From Phaeospirillum sp. (GTDB lineage Bacteria > Pseudomonadota > Alphaproteobacteria > Rhodospirillales > Magnetospirillaceae), in NCBI GenBank assembly GCA_030651575.1, contig JAUSFB010000073.1, forward strand, positions 186,001 to 250,000: 64,000 nucleotides of DNA, given 5' to 3'. Positions 16,988-25,281 of the stretch are shown here, piece by piece. The position numbers were made by a program, and so were the translations under genes. Each line of letters starts with the position of its first letter. The stretch's first letter is position 1. Below the pieces are notes generated by a model. It was given only the letters and a program-made list of their open reading frames with translations, searched no databases and had not been told where the DNA came from.

Positions 16988-17314
16988 TTACTCGACAATT
17001 ATCTGAGATGTTGCGGTATAGACTTCACCGTTGTCATCGTACCACATCAACTCGATCTTACCGCTTTCGGTCGCCACCGTGAAAAACGAGATATAGGGAT
17101 TCGCCGCGACCGCCGACTGCATGTCCATGCGAAAGACTTCGACGCCATTATACTTGCACTGAAACTTATTGATGATCCGGCGGGGGATCAGCTTGTCGCC
17201 GCTGTCTTTCCGCTGACCGGATTCCATGTCGTGGACGATCGAGGTCTTGATCTCGATCACCTCGCCCTTTTTGGCCTTTTCCGGCACTTTGATCTTGGCG
17301 TTCGCGGCGGCCAT
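16988..17314 (-). CDS. soxZ: Sulfur-carrier complex subunit SoxZ
   Basis: A 108-residue SoxZ, the usual length. HDMESGQRKD and IPRRIINKFQCKYNGVEVF are characteristic. It pairs with SoxY, which carries the sulfur substrate on its C-terminal cysteine. It has no signal of its own and is carried to the periplasm with Tat-exported SoxY. The gene lies 23 bases after soxY and 40 before fccA, so one transcript is likely. Confidence 0.95.
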   Translation of the reverse strand: MAAANAKIKVPEKAKKGEVIEIKTSIVHDMESGQRKDSGDKLIPRRIINKFQCKYNGVEVFRMDMQSAVAANPYISFFTVATESGKIELMWYDDNGEVYTATSQIIVE

Positions 17315-17337
17315 GCTGTGTCCTCCTTAAGCTTCCG

Positions 17338-17802
17338 TCAGCAGCCGCCGACGGTGACCTTCACTTCTTCCTTGGCGTGCCAGACCGAACCGTTGTTCAT
17401 CACCGCGACGGCATGAACATACTGGGTCTTGCCCAGCCGGATCCGGGTGCTGACATCGGCCTTGCCGCTGCGGGGCGTGAAGTGAAACGACGCCACGCCG
17501 GGAGCCGGATTGCCCTCGGCCACCACATGGATGACCTTGACATGATCTGCCTCGGTCATGGGGCTGTCCACCGTCACCCGCAGGGGCACGGTGGCGCCGT
17601 TATCGGCGATCTGCGGCAGCTTGAGCTGGATCTTTCCCTCGGCCGGCGCGGCGGCGCCGATCAGACTCTTGATCATGGCCTCGGCCTCGGCCGGCGTCGC
17701 CGAGGCGGCGGCGGGCAGCAGGCCGGCGCAGGCGACGCCGCCCAGGACCGTCAAGGCCCGCCGGCGGCTCAGTTGCAAGATCTTGAAGTGGTTTCCCGCC
17801 AT
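17338..17802 (-). CDS. soxY: Sulfur-carrier complex subunit SoxY with a terminal cysteine
   Basis: A 154-residue SoxY with a Tat signal (LSRRRALTVLGG, arginines at 13-15). Its immunoglobulin-like body ends in KVTVGGC, so the sulfur-binding cysteine is the last residue, Cys154. Canonical SoxY proteins end GGCGG, so the two terminal glycines are absent. The stop TGA follows the TGC codon directly. SoxYZ holds sulfur intermediates as a persulfide or thiosulfonate for other enzymes. No soxAX, soxB or soxCD gene is in the window. Here the most likely partner is flavocytochrome c or the transporter encoded just upstream. Confidence 0.92.
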   Translation of the reverse strand: MAGNHFKILQLSRRRALTVLGGVACAGLLPAAASATPAEAEAMIKSLIGAAAPAEGKIQLKLPQIADNGATVPLRVTVDSPMTEADHVKVIHVVAEGNPAPGVASFHFTPRSGKADVSTRIRLGKTQYVHAVAVMNNGSVWHAKEEVKVTVGGC

Positions 17803-17829
17803 GATCTGGTTCCCGTTGTCGTGGTTATG

Positions 17830-18930
17830 TCAGGCGCGTCCGAATACCGCCTTGAGGGCGCCGGACAGCGACCCTTCCTCAAGGAATTTCATGCCGAGCA
17901 CGCCGCCGAACAAGATGGCCCCCAGCGCGATCGGCGCGGACAGGGCCAAGGTGGACATGCCGGTGATGCCCTGACCGATCGTGCAGCCCAGCGCCAGCAC
18001 GCCGCCGACCCCCATCAGGGCGGCCCCGACCAGGTGGCGGATCAGATCGTCGGCGTCGGTAAAGGCTTCCACCTGAAAGTCGCCACCGGCCTTGGCCGCC
18101 AGGAACGAGCCAAAGATCACGCCGCCCACCGCCGCGATGCCAAAATCGATGGTGGCGCCGGTAAAGCTCATCAGATACTGCAAGCTGCCGCCGATGGGGG
18201 CCACGAACGAGAAGGACGTTACCGGAGCCGGATCGAACTCGTCATTGCCCAAGATCCCGCTGACCGCCCAGCCGGCAACAACCAGCAGACCAATCACCGC
18301 GCCCCCGGTCACGTCGCGGCCCGAGCCCCGGAATTCGGCATCCTTGAAGCACCATGCCGCCAGCCCGCCGCCGACCAGCGCCGTCAGCGCCAGGCGCGCC
18401 GTTCCCGCGGACAGACCGGTCAGTCTGGCAAGAATGTCGGGCATACCCTGACTGGCCAGCCCGAACGACGCCAGATTGAGATTGCTGGCCTCCAACTGAA
18501 TCCGCCCCAGGGCGATCACGCCGCGCAGCGTCATATATGAACAAAAGCCCAGCACCAGAAAGACGATCACCGACTTCAGATTGCCGCCGCCGATCCGGAC
18601 CAGGGTCTTGTTGCCGCAGCCGCCCCCCAGGGTCATGCCGAAGCCGAACATCAGGCCGCCCAGCACCGCGCCGGCCCAGCCCAGATTGGGGGTGAGATAA
18701 ATGGATTTTCCGATAGCGACCAGACCGGCCATCTCCAGCGCCTGGGTTCCGATCACCGCCACCGCCACCGCCAGCATCCAGGCGCGAAACCGTCGCCAAT
18801 CGCCCATGAAGACGATGTCGGAAATGGCGCCCATGGTGCAGAAGTTGGTCTTCTGAGCGGTCCAGCCGAACACCGAGCCAACCACGAAGGCCCCGGTTCC
18901 GACGATTGTGGTTATTGCCAGTTCGGCCAC
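17830..18930 (-). CDS. YeeE/YedE-type sulfur compound transporter
   Basis: A 366-residue membrane protein with about ten helices of the YeeE/YedE (TsuA, SoxT, PmpA/B) family. Three conserved cysteine motifs, TNFCTMGAISD near residue 31, GGGCGNKTLVR, and ALGCTIGQGITG, form the path by which TsuA moves thiosulfate. It probably imports thiosulfate or a related sulfur species, or moves sulfur linked to SoxYZ. The start is GTG at 18930, with AAGGAGG seven bases upstream. It is the first gene of the sox/fcc operon. Confidence 0.88.
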   Translation of the reverse strand: MAELAITTIVGTGAFVVGSVFGWTAQKTNFCTMGAISDIVFMGDWRRFRAWMLAVAVAVIGTQALEMAGLVAIGKSIYLTPNLGWAGAVLGGLMFGFGMTLGGGCGNKTLVRIGGGNLKSVIVFLVLGFCSYMTLRGVIALGRIQLEASNLNLASFGLASQGMPDILARLTGLSAGTARLALTALVGGGLAAWCFKDAEFRGSGRDVTGGAVIGLLVVAGWAVSGILGNDEFDPAPVTSFSFVAPIGGSLQYLMSFTGATIDFGIAAVGGVIFGSFLAAKAGGDFQVEAFTDADDLIRHLVGAALMGVGGVLALGCTIGQGITGMSTLALSAPIALGAILFGGVLGMKFLEEGSLSGALKAVFGRA

Positions 18931-19276
18931 GCGCGCCCTCCTTCGCAGGTCTCGTCTTGAATTACCGGCCTCGCACGACGCCGGAAAGGCGGACGTGGTC
19001 CAGGATCATCATAAACTGCGCATGAGAGCCGCAACCGCCACCCGGGACAACTCCTTTCGGATCGCCCAGGCGCGCACGGACTACCCTCTCCTTGCGGAGA
19101 AGCTCCCCATTCGCGTCCCTCCCACCCATGGCCGATTCTTGATCGATCAGCTCAGGGTCGCCATTTTGCTTACATGCATGGCGTTGAGAGTAGTATATTT
19201 CGGACTCGATACATTTATCAAGCCTCATATACGTACTGTCTGATTGATCCCGAGGGACGCTTTTGCCGCATTCAAT
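18931..19276. other. Non-coding leader region of the sulfur operon
   Basis: About 346 bases without a convincing gene. The small open frames on either strand here lack ribosome sites. It holds the ribosome site for the YeeE-type gene and a promoter-like pair at 19192-19221. The 5' untranslated region would be about 255 bases long, enough for RNA-level control, but no known riboswitch was recognised. Confidence 0.4.
19192..19221 (-). promoter_or_regulatory. Candidate promoter of the sox/fcc operon
   Basis: On the minus strand TTGATA (19216-19221) and TATACT (19192-19197) are spaced by 18 bases in an AT-rich block. It is the best sigma-70 match upstream of the YeeE-type gene. Confidence 0.4.
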
Positions 19277-19480
19277 CTACATGAATGCGCAGCCCGGCTT
19301 CAGCCCCACCCGCTTCAGCATATTGGCCAACGGGCAAAAGCCGGTGAACGACGCCTGCAACATATTTGCCCCGACAAAGGCGGTGAACCACAGCCAGTTG
19401 GGACTGTGCAACTGAGCCAGAGTCAGGCTAAGCAGGATCATGGTGCCGGCAAAGGCCATTACGGCCCGGTCGATCGTCAT
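19277..19480 (-). CDS. Small DUF2892-type inner membrane protein
   Basis: A 67-residue protein with two hydrophobic segments and the motif [19 protein letters not shown]. This is the pattern of DUF2892 proteins, which also form the membrane tail of some rhodanese proteins such as YgaP. The two cysteines flank the second half and may bind or transfer sulfane sulfur. The ATG at 19480 has AAGGAG ten bases upstream and is preferred to the start at 19504. Its promoter overlaps a palindrome shared with the divergent RND pump. Association with sulfide-responsive genes is known for the family; a function here is inferred. Confidence 0.8.
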   Translation of the reverse strand: MTIDRAVMAFAGTMILLSLTLAQLHSPNWLWFTAFVGANMLQASFTGFCPLANMLKRVGLKPGCAFM

Positions 19481-19508
19481 CGGTGAACTCCTTGTCTGGA
19501 TCAAATCC

Positions 19509-19544
19509 TTGCATCAAATTAGATTACTCTAATATAATGGTCAA
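19509..19544. promoter_or_regulatory. Overlapping divergent promoters with a shared operator palindrome
   Basis: ATTAGA-TTAC-TCTAAT at 19518-19533 is a perfect inverted repeat. For the plus strand TTGCAT (19509-19514) and TATAAT (19533-19538) are 18 apart. For the minus strand TTGACC (19539-19544) and TAATTT (19516-19521) are 17 apart. A regulator bound at the palindrome would cover both promoters. The layout resembles ArsR-family operators, but no regulator gene is in the window. Confidence 0.65.
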
Positions 19545-19572
19545 GTTCAAACCTCGCTCAAGGCATTCCCTC

Positions 19573-20529
19573 ATGAGACTCGCCGCAGCCCTCCTTGCCA
19601 CGCTGACCGCCACCACGGCCCTGGCCGGCGAGATCGAGATGCGTCCTAGCCGCATCGACGACCTGAAGGCCGTGGCCGCCACGGTGGAAAGCGTGCACGA
19701 GACTACCGCGCGGGCTCGGCTGGGCGGCACAGTCAACAGCCTCGCCACCGACGAGGGCCGCCGGGTCGAGGCCGGCCAGCGCCTCGCCACCATCGCCGAC
19801 ACCAAGCTGGCGCCCCAGATCGGCGGCGCCGAGGCCCGCGTCAAGTCGCTGGAGGCCGAGCGCGACCTGGCCAGGACCGAGTTGGGCCGCGCCTCCGACC
19901 TGTTCGAGAAGGGCGCCGGCACCAAAATGCGGCTGGACGCCGCCCGGACCCGGCTGGAAGTGGCGGAGCGCGCCATCGCCTCGGCCCGCGCCGAGCGCAA
20001 CGTCCTGTCCGAACGCAGCGGCGAGGGCGCCGTGCTGGCCCCCGCCAATGGAAGGGTGCTGAAGGTCCATGTCACCGAGGGCAGCGTGGTGCTGCCCGGC
20101 GACGTCATCGCCACCATCGCGGTGGAGAACTACGCCCTGCGCCTCGCCCTGCCCGAGCGCCACGCCCGCTTCATCAAGGTCGGCGACACCGTCATGGTCG
20201 GCCCCCGCGCCCTGGTCGCCACCGACCCGCCGCCGCGACCCGGCGTGGTCCGCAAGGTCTATCCCCGCATCGAGAACGGCCGCGTCACCGCCGATGTGGA
20301 GGTGGACGGCCTTGGCGACTTCTTCGTGGGCGAACGGATTCCGGCCCATGTCAGCACCGGCACGCGCGAGGCCTATGTGATCCCGCGCGAAGCGGTGACC
20401 CGCCGGTTCGGCCTCGATACCGTGCGCCTCAAGACCGGGGCCGAGGTGGTGGTGCAGACCGGCCAGATCACCGCCGAGGGAATCGAGGTCCTGTCCGGCC
20501 TGCGCGACGGCGACGTGGTGACGTGGTGA
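19573..20529 (+). CDS. RND efflux membrane fusion protein
   Basis: A 318-residue periplasmic adaptor. A signal peptide (MRLAAALLATLTATTALAG) is followed by a biotinyl/lipoyl-like half motif, an alpha-helical hairpin (about 80-150, rich in Ala, Arg and Glu), the second lipoyl half (VLAPANGRVLKVHVTEGSVV) and a beta-barrel. The start at 19573 is chosen because the upstream ATG at 19537 lies within the TATAAT of its own promoter. It ends in a GTGA overlap with the pump gene. No outer membrane TolC-like gene is adjacent. The substrate is unknown. Confidence 0.85.
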   Translation: MRLAAALLATLTATTALAGEIEMRPSRIDDLKAVAATVESVHETTARARLGGTVNSLATDEGRRVEAGQRLATIADTKLAPQIGGAEARVKSLEAERDLARTELGRASDLFEKGAGTKMRLDAARTRLEVAERAIASARAERNVLSERSGEGAVLAPANGRVLKVHVTEGSVVLPGDVIATIAVENYALRLALPERHARFIKVGDTVMVGPRALVATDPPPRPGVVRKVYPRIENGRVTADVEVDGLGDFFVGERIPAHVSTGTREAYVIPREAVTRRFGLDTVRLKTGAEVVVQTGQITAEGIEVLSGLRDGDVVTW

Positions 20530-23500
20530 GCGTCGCAAAGCTCGGCCTGTCCGGCCATATCGCCAAGGCGTTCATCCGCTCGCCGCTGACGCCGTTGCTG
20601 CTGTTGGCCTCGCTGGCGCTGGGGGTGATCGCCCTGATGGCCCTGCCGCGCGAGGAGGAGCCGCAGATCAGCGTGCCCATGGTCGATATCCTGGTGGCCG
20701 CCAATGGGCTGAAGGCCGCCGACGCCGCCGAACTGGTGACCAAGCCGCTGGAAGTCATCATCAAGGGCATCGACGCGGTCGAGCACATCTACTCCCAGAC
20801 CTATGACGACCGGCTGGTGGTCACCGCCCGCTTCAAGGTCGGCACCCACGAAGACATCGCCACCCTGCGCGTCCACGAGCAGGTGCGCGCCCATATGGCC
20901 GAAATCCCGGTGGGCATCCCCGAGCCGTTGATCGTCGGACGCGGCATCAACGACGTCGCCATCGTGGTGCTGACCCTGTCGCCCAAGCCGGCAGCGGCCG
21001 AACGCTGGAGCGACGCCGCCCTGTCCGATCTGGCCGAACAGCTGCGCCACGAACTGGTCAAGGTCGAGGATGTGGGACTGACCTATCTGTCGGGCGGCAA
21101 GCGTGACCAGATCCGGGTCGAGCCCGATCCGGAAAAGCTGGCCCTCTACGCCATCACCCTCAACCAGCTGACGGACAAGATCGCCAACGCCAACCGCTCG
21201 TTCATGGCCGGAACGGTGCGCGAAGCCGGCCGCGCCCTGCCGGTAGTCGGCGGCCAGACCCTGATCGGCATCCCCGATATCGGCAACCTGCTGTTGACCG
21301 CCCGCGACGGCCGTCCGGTCTATGTCAAGGACGTCGCCCGCGTGGTGGTGGGGGCCGAGTCGGCCGAACACCGCGCCTGGACCCTGACCCGGACCGCCGA
21401 CGGCTCCCTTGGCCGCGCCCCCACCGTCAGCCTCGCCATCGCCAAGCGGGCCGGCGCCAATGCGGTGCTGGTGGCCAGCGAAACCCTGGAGCGGCTGGAC
21501 TCCATCCGGGGCCGCCTGATCCCGGCCGATATCGACATCGCGGTCACCCGCAATTACGGCGAGACCGCCTCCGACAAGGCCGACGAGCTGTTGTTCCATC
21601 TGGCGCTGGCCACCTTGTCCATCGTCGCCCTGATCACCTGGGCGCTGGGCTGGCGCGAAGGCATCGTGGTGGCGCTGGTGGTGCCGACCACCATCTTGCT
21701 GACCCTGTTCGCCTCCAAGGTGATGGGCTACACTATCAACCGAGTCAGCCTGTTCGCCCTGATCTTTTCCATCGGCATCCTGGTGGACGACGCCATCGTG
21801 GTGGTCGAGAACATCGTCCGCCACTGGCGCATGACCAAGGACGGCGACACCGCCGATATCGCGGTGGCGGCGGTGGCCGAGGTGGGCAATCCCACCATCG
21901 TCGCCACCCTGACCATCGTCGCCGCCCTGCTGCCCATGATGTTCGTATCGGGACTGATGGGGCCTTATATGAGCCCGATTCCGGCCAATGCCTCCTCGGC
22001 CATGGTGTTCTCGTTCTTCGTGGCGGTGGCGATCACCCCCTGGCTGCTGGTCAAGGTCGCCGGCGACAGCGCGCGGGCCGGCGGCCATGCCGAATCGTCA
22101 AAGCTCGGCGCGCTGTATCTGCGCATCGCCACACCGTTGCTGGAGGGCCGCGCCAAGTCGAAAAAGCTGCTGCTGGGCGTCACATTGGCCACCTTGGCCG
22201 CCATGGCGTTCTTTCCGCTGAAGCTGGTGACGGTCAAGCTGCTGCCGTTCGACAACAAGTCCGAGCTTCAGGTGGTGATCGACCTGCCCGAGGGATCGGC
22301 GCTGGAGGAAACCGAACGGGTGCTGATGGACGCCGCCTCCCGCCTTGGGGATCTGCCGGAGCTGGCCTCGCTCCAGGCCTATGCCGGAGTGGCGGCTCCG
22401 TTCAATTTCAACGGGCTGGTGCGCCACGCCTATCTGCGCCAGTCGCCCGAGCTGGGCGACCTTCAGGTCAATCTGCTGTCGCGCCACGACCGCAAGCGCG
22501 CCAGCCACGCCATCGCCCTCGACGTGCGCAACCGCCTCAAGGGCTTGGCCACTCCCGACGGCGCCGCCGTCAAGGTGGTGGAGGTTCCGCCCGGCCCGCC
22601 GGTGCTGGCGACCCTGCTGGCCGAGATCTACGGCCCCGACGACGCCACCCGCCGCGCCACCGCCGCCAAGGTGCGCCAGGCCTTCCAGGCTGAGGACTTC
22701 ATCGTCGATGTGGACGATTCCCTGGCCGCGCCGCAGACCCGCCTGCGGGTCTCCATCGATCAGGAAAAGCTGGAGTTCCACGGCGTCGAACAGCAGGCGG
22801 TCTACGACACCATCACCGCCCTGATGGGCGGCGTGAAGGTGGGCTATTCCCATCGCGGCAGCGGGGCTGCCCCCATTCCCATCGTCATCGGCCTGCCCAA
22901 GTCGGACAAGCATCCCGGCGAGTTGCTGGCCAACACTCCTGTGCCGTCGCGAAACGGGGTGGTTGAGCTGGGCGACGTGGTGCAACTGAGCTACGAGCCC
23001 GCCTCCCCTCCCCTGTTCCGCCGTGACGGCCGTTTCGCCGAAATGGTGACGGCCGAGATGGCCGGACGGTTCGAGGCCCCCATCTACGGCATGTTCGCGG
23101 TCAATGACCGCCTAGCGGACCTAAACATCGCCTATCACGGCCAGCCCAAGGACGAATCGCGGCCGACCCTGCTGTGGGACGGCGAATGGGAAATTACCTA
23201 TGTCACCTTCCGCGACATGGGCGCGGCGTTCGGCGTCGCCATCCTGGCGATCTACCTGCTGGTGGTGGCGCAGTTCGGCTCGTTCCGCCTGCCGCTGGTG
23301 ATCCTGGTGCCGGTGCCGCTGACCCTGATCGGCATCGTGATCGGTCACCTGCTGTTCAGCGCCCCCTTCACCGCCACTTCCATGATCGGCTTCATCGCCC
23401 TGGCCGGCATCATCGTGCGCAACTCGATCCTGCTGGTGGACTTCATCCGCCACCGTCAGGCCGAGGGAGCCTCGTTGCGCCGAGCCCTGCTGGACTCCGG

Positions 23501-23693
23501 CGCGACGCGGGTCAAGCCCATCGTGCTGACCGCGGCGGCGGCCATGATCGGAGCGGTGTTCATCCTGGCCGACCCGATCTTTCAGGGGCTGGCGCTCAGT
23601 CTGGTGTTCGGCCTGATGTCGTCCACCCTGCTGACCCTTCTGGTGATTCCGGCGCTCTATATCTGGCTGCGGGACGACGGAAAGGCCGCCTAG
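20526..23693 (+). CDS. RND-family efflux pump
   Basis: About 1055 residues, full length for an HAE/CzcA-type resistance-nodulation-division transporter. TM1 with the LPREEEPQISVPMVDI segment begins the first half, and SIGILVDDAIVVVENIVRHW in TM4 contains the two adjacent Asp residues of the proton relay. The second half has FIALAGIIVRNSILLVDFIRHRQ and a 12-helix layout. The GTG start at 20526 overlaps the adaptor stop. Together with the adaptor it probably exports a toxic compound to the periplasm or outside. Location beside sulfur genes and a shared operator with a DUF2892 protein hints at a sulfur-related inducer, which is inference. Confidence 0.9.
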   Translation: MSVAKLGLSGHIAKAFIRSPLTPLLLLASLALGVIALMALPREEEPQISVPMVDILVAANGLKAADAAELVTKPLEVIIKGIDAVEHIYSQTYDDRLVVTARFKVGTHEDIATLRVHEQVRAHMAEIPVGIPEPLIVGRGINDVAIVVLTLSPKPAAAERWSDAALSDLAEQLRHELVKVEDVGLTYLSGGKRDQIRVEPDPEKLALYAITLNQLTDKIANANRSFMAGTVREAGRALPVVGGQTLIGIPDIGNLLLTARDGRPVYVKDVARVVVGAESAEHRAWTLTRTADGSLGRAPTVSLAIAKRAGANAVLVASETLERLDSIRGRLIPADIDIAVTRNYGETASDKADELLFHLALATLSIVALITWALGWREGIVVALVVPTTILLTLFASKVMGYTINRVSLFALIFSIGILVDDAIVVVENIVRHWRMTKDGDTADIAVAAVAEVGNPTIVATLTIVAALLPMMFVSGLMGPYMSPIPANASSAMVFSFFVAVAITPWLLVKVAGDSARAGGHAESSKLGALYLRIATPLLEGRAKSKKLLLGVTLATLAAMAFFPLKLVTVKLLPFDNKSELQVVIDLPEGSALEETERVLMDAASRLGDLPELASLQAYAGVAAPFNFNGLVRHAYLRQSPELGDLQVNLLSRHDRKRASHAIALDVRNRLKGLATPDGAAVKVVEVPPGPPVLATLLAEIYGPDDATRRATAAKVRQAFQAEDFIVDVDDSLAAPQTRLRVSIDQEKLEFHGVEQQAVYDTITALMGGVKVGYSHRGSGAAPIPIVIGLPKSDKHPGELLANTPVPSRNGVVELGDVVQLSYEPASPPLFRRDGRFAEMVTAEMAGRFEAPIYGMFAVNDRLADLNIAYHGQPKDESRPTLLWDGEWEITYVTFRDMGAAFGVAILAIYLLVVAQFGSFRLPLVILVPVPLTLIGIVIGHLLFSAPFTATSMIGFIALAGIIVRNSILLVDFIRHRQAEGASLRRALLDSGATRVKPIVLTAAAAMIGAVFILADPIFQGLALSLVFGLMSSTLLTLLVIPALYIWLRDDGKAA

Positions 23694-23917
23694 TAATGCG
23701 GCGGCGGCCTGTCGTCCTGGGGAGAGCCCTCGCCGTCGGTCCGGGCCTCTTCCATGCGCTCGCGCAGGCGGCGAAGCTGGGCGGTCAGTACGTCGATGGC
23801 CCGCGACTGGTCGACCAGCACGTCGGACATGTCCTCGGCCATACGCTCGAAATGCGCCAGACGAATCTCCAGCGCGATCAGGCGGTCTTCCTGCACGTCA
23901 TCACCGGGGCTGCTCAT
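23690..23917 (-). CDS. slyX: SlyX-like protein
   Basis: A 75-residue acidic coiled-coil protein. LIALEIRLAHFERMAEDMSDVLVDQSRAIDVLTAQLRRLRERM is the SlyX pattern, and the tail ends in PPPHY as in many SlyX proteins. Function is unknown in the family. The ATG at 23917 is preferred, with another at 23929. Its stop overlaps the RND pump stop convergently by four bases. Confidence 0.85.
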   Translation of the reverse strand: MSSPGDDVQEDRLIALEIRLAHFERMAEDMSDVLVDQSRAIDVLTAQLRRLRERMEEARTDGEGSPQDDRPPPHY

Positions 23918-24058
23918 GACTTGATCCATCCAAAGGGGATGGCGAGTGTTACACCCTTCCCCCGGCCGGGCGCAACCGCCCCCGGCGGACACTGGTCCGG
24001 ACTTGATCCCATCGGCGATTGATCCTAGGGTCCGCCGGTCCTGCCGAGAGCCTTGCCC

Positions 24059-25180
24059 ATGTCCGCACCCTCCGACATTACCGAAATCCTATGGTCCTGG
24101 GGGCCGGGCGAGTCCCGGCTGGCCCTGCTGGCCGGCGAGCGGGTCATGGAGTTGCGCATCGAGCGCCCGGAGGCGCTGACCGGGGCGGTATTCCTGGGGC
24201 GAGTAACGGCGGTGGATCGGGCGCTCGACGCCGCCTTCCTCGACATCGGAACCGGCGAGCGACCGGGCTTCCTGGCCGGGGCGGCGGCGCTGGGACTGAC
24301 GGAAGGCGGCGCCCTGGCGGTCCAGATCCGCGCCGAGGCCCGTGGCGGCAAAGGGCCGAAGCTGTCGGCCGATCTCCTCGGCTGCCCTCCCCATGTCCTG
24401 GCCGGCATCGCGACGGCCAAGGCGCCATCGCCGCTGTGGCGGCCGCATGTGCTGGAGCGGCTGCTGGCGGCCAACCCCGGCGTCACCCATGTGGCGGTCG
24501 ACGATGCCGCCGCCCTGGCCGAAGCCCGTCGATGGTTTCCCACGGCAGAGCGCCGCGCCCTGCCCGAGGTGGAAGACGCGCTGGACGAGGCGCTGACGCC
24601 GGTGGTGGCCCTGGCCTCGGGCGGGCGGCTGGTGATCGAGCCAACGGCGGCGCTGACCGCCATCGACGTGGACTCCGGCGGCAGCCGCCCGGCCGACGCC
24701 AATCGCGAGGCGGTGGCCGCCATTGCCCGCCAGACCCGCCTGCGCGGCATCGGCGGCCAGATCGCGGTGGACTTCGTTTCCGGCCCCAAGGGAACTCCCT
24801 ACAAGCTGGCGGCGGCGCTGAAACGGGCGGTGGCGTCCGACCCGGTCCCGACCCATGTCTTTGGGGTGACGCCGCTGGGCATGGTCGAACTGACCCGCGA
24901 ACGGCGCGGCGCGGCGCTGGCCGAGACGCTGTGCCGACGCCACACCGAACTGACCGCCGAATCGCTGGTGCTGACGGGCTTGCGGCGCGTCCTGGCCGAA
25001 GCGGACGCCCGACCGGGAGTCGCCCTGGCGCTGGTCGTGGCGCCGGAAGTGGCGATGGCCCTGTCCCGCCTGGGCGAGGCCATGACGGAAACCGAACGGC
25101 GATTGGGGCGGGCGCTGCCGATACGGTCCGAGCCCGGACGCAGCCGCGACGATATCTTGATTGAGGGACATTCATCATGA
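24059..25180 (+). CDS. Short ribonuclease E/G family protein
   Basis: A 373-residue protein with the RNase E/G catalytic core. It has an S1-like N-terminal domain (LTGAVFLGRVTAVDRALDAAFLDIG), then TAIDVDSGG and GIGGQIAVDFVSGPKG, which hold the two Mg-binding aspartates, and GVTPLGMVELTRERRG. It is shorter than RNase G because the CPxC zinc-link and following small domain are replaced by a short helical tail with only one Cys (TLCRRH). It probably processes RNA in the cytoplasm, possibly as a monomer. The ATG at 24059 is used rather than TTG at 24053. Its TGA overlaps a start codon (ATGA) that originally belonged to yacG before a repeat separated them. Confidence 0.85.
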   Translation: MSAPSDITEILWSWGPGESRLALLAGERVMELRIERPEALTGAVFLGRVTAVDRALDAAFLDIGTGERPGFLAGAAALGLTEGGALAVQIRAEARGGKGPKLSADLLGCPPHVLAGIATAKAPSPLWRPHVLERLLAANPGVTHVAVDDAAALAEARRWFPTAERRALPEVEDALDEALTPVVALASGGRLVIEPTAALTAIDVDSGGSRPADANREAVAAIARQTRLRGIGGQIAVDFVSGPKGTPYKLAAALKRAVASDPVPTHVFGVTPLGMVELTRERRGAALAETLCRRHTELTAESLVLTGLRRVLAEADARPGVALALVVAPEVAMALSRLGEAMTETERRLGRALPIRSEPGRSRDDILIEGHSS

Positions 25181-25281
25181 GCGACCAAAGGGAGCGCGGG
25201 AGCGTTGAGCGACCCGGAGCGAAGCGGAGGAGCCAAGGGGCCGGACGGCCCCGCCCGGCATTTGAGGGACATTCATCATGA
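25161..25281. repeat. Dispersed GC-rich repeat inserted between RNase E/G and yacG
   Basis: The 20-base sequence TTGAGGGACATTCATCATGA occurs at 25161-25180 and again at 25262-25281. Between them lie 81 bases ending in a hairpin GGGGCC-GGAC-GGCCCC and CGCCCGGC. The hairpin plus TTGAGGGAC block is shared with the repeat upstream of modB (46622-46749). The block gives yacG its GAGGGA ribosome site. Confidence 0.7.
25177..25281 (+). other. 34-codon bridging ORF inside the repeat
   Basis: The ATG at 25177 overlaps the RNase E/G stop (ATGA) and its frame runs through the repeat to a TGA at 25279 that overlaps the yacG ATG (ATGA). The product would be an Arg-rich peptide ending EGHSS, the same tail as RNase E/G. 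It is more likely a device that keeps ribosomes moving into yacG than a functional protein. Confidence 0.35.

Noticed and set aside
18962-19243. Small open frames on both strands upstream of the sulfur operon
   Set aside because: They lack ribosome sites and recognisable features and lie in what looks like a long leader.
20373-22088. A 571-codon minus-strand open frame
   Set aside because: It is antisense to the RND pump gene and has the Gly/His/Gln-rich composition typical of shadow frames.
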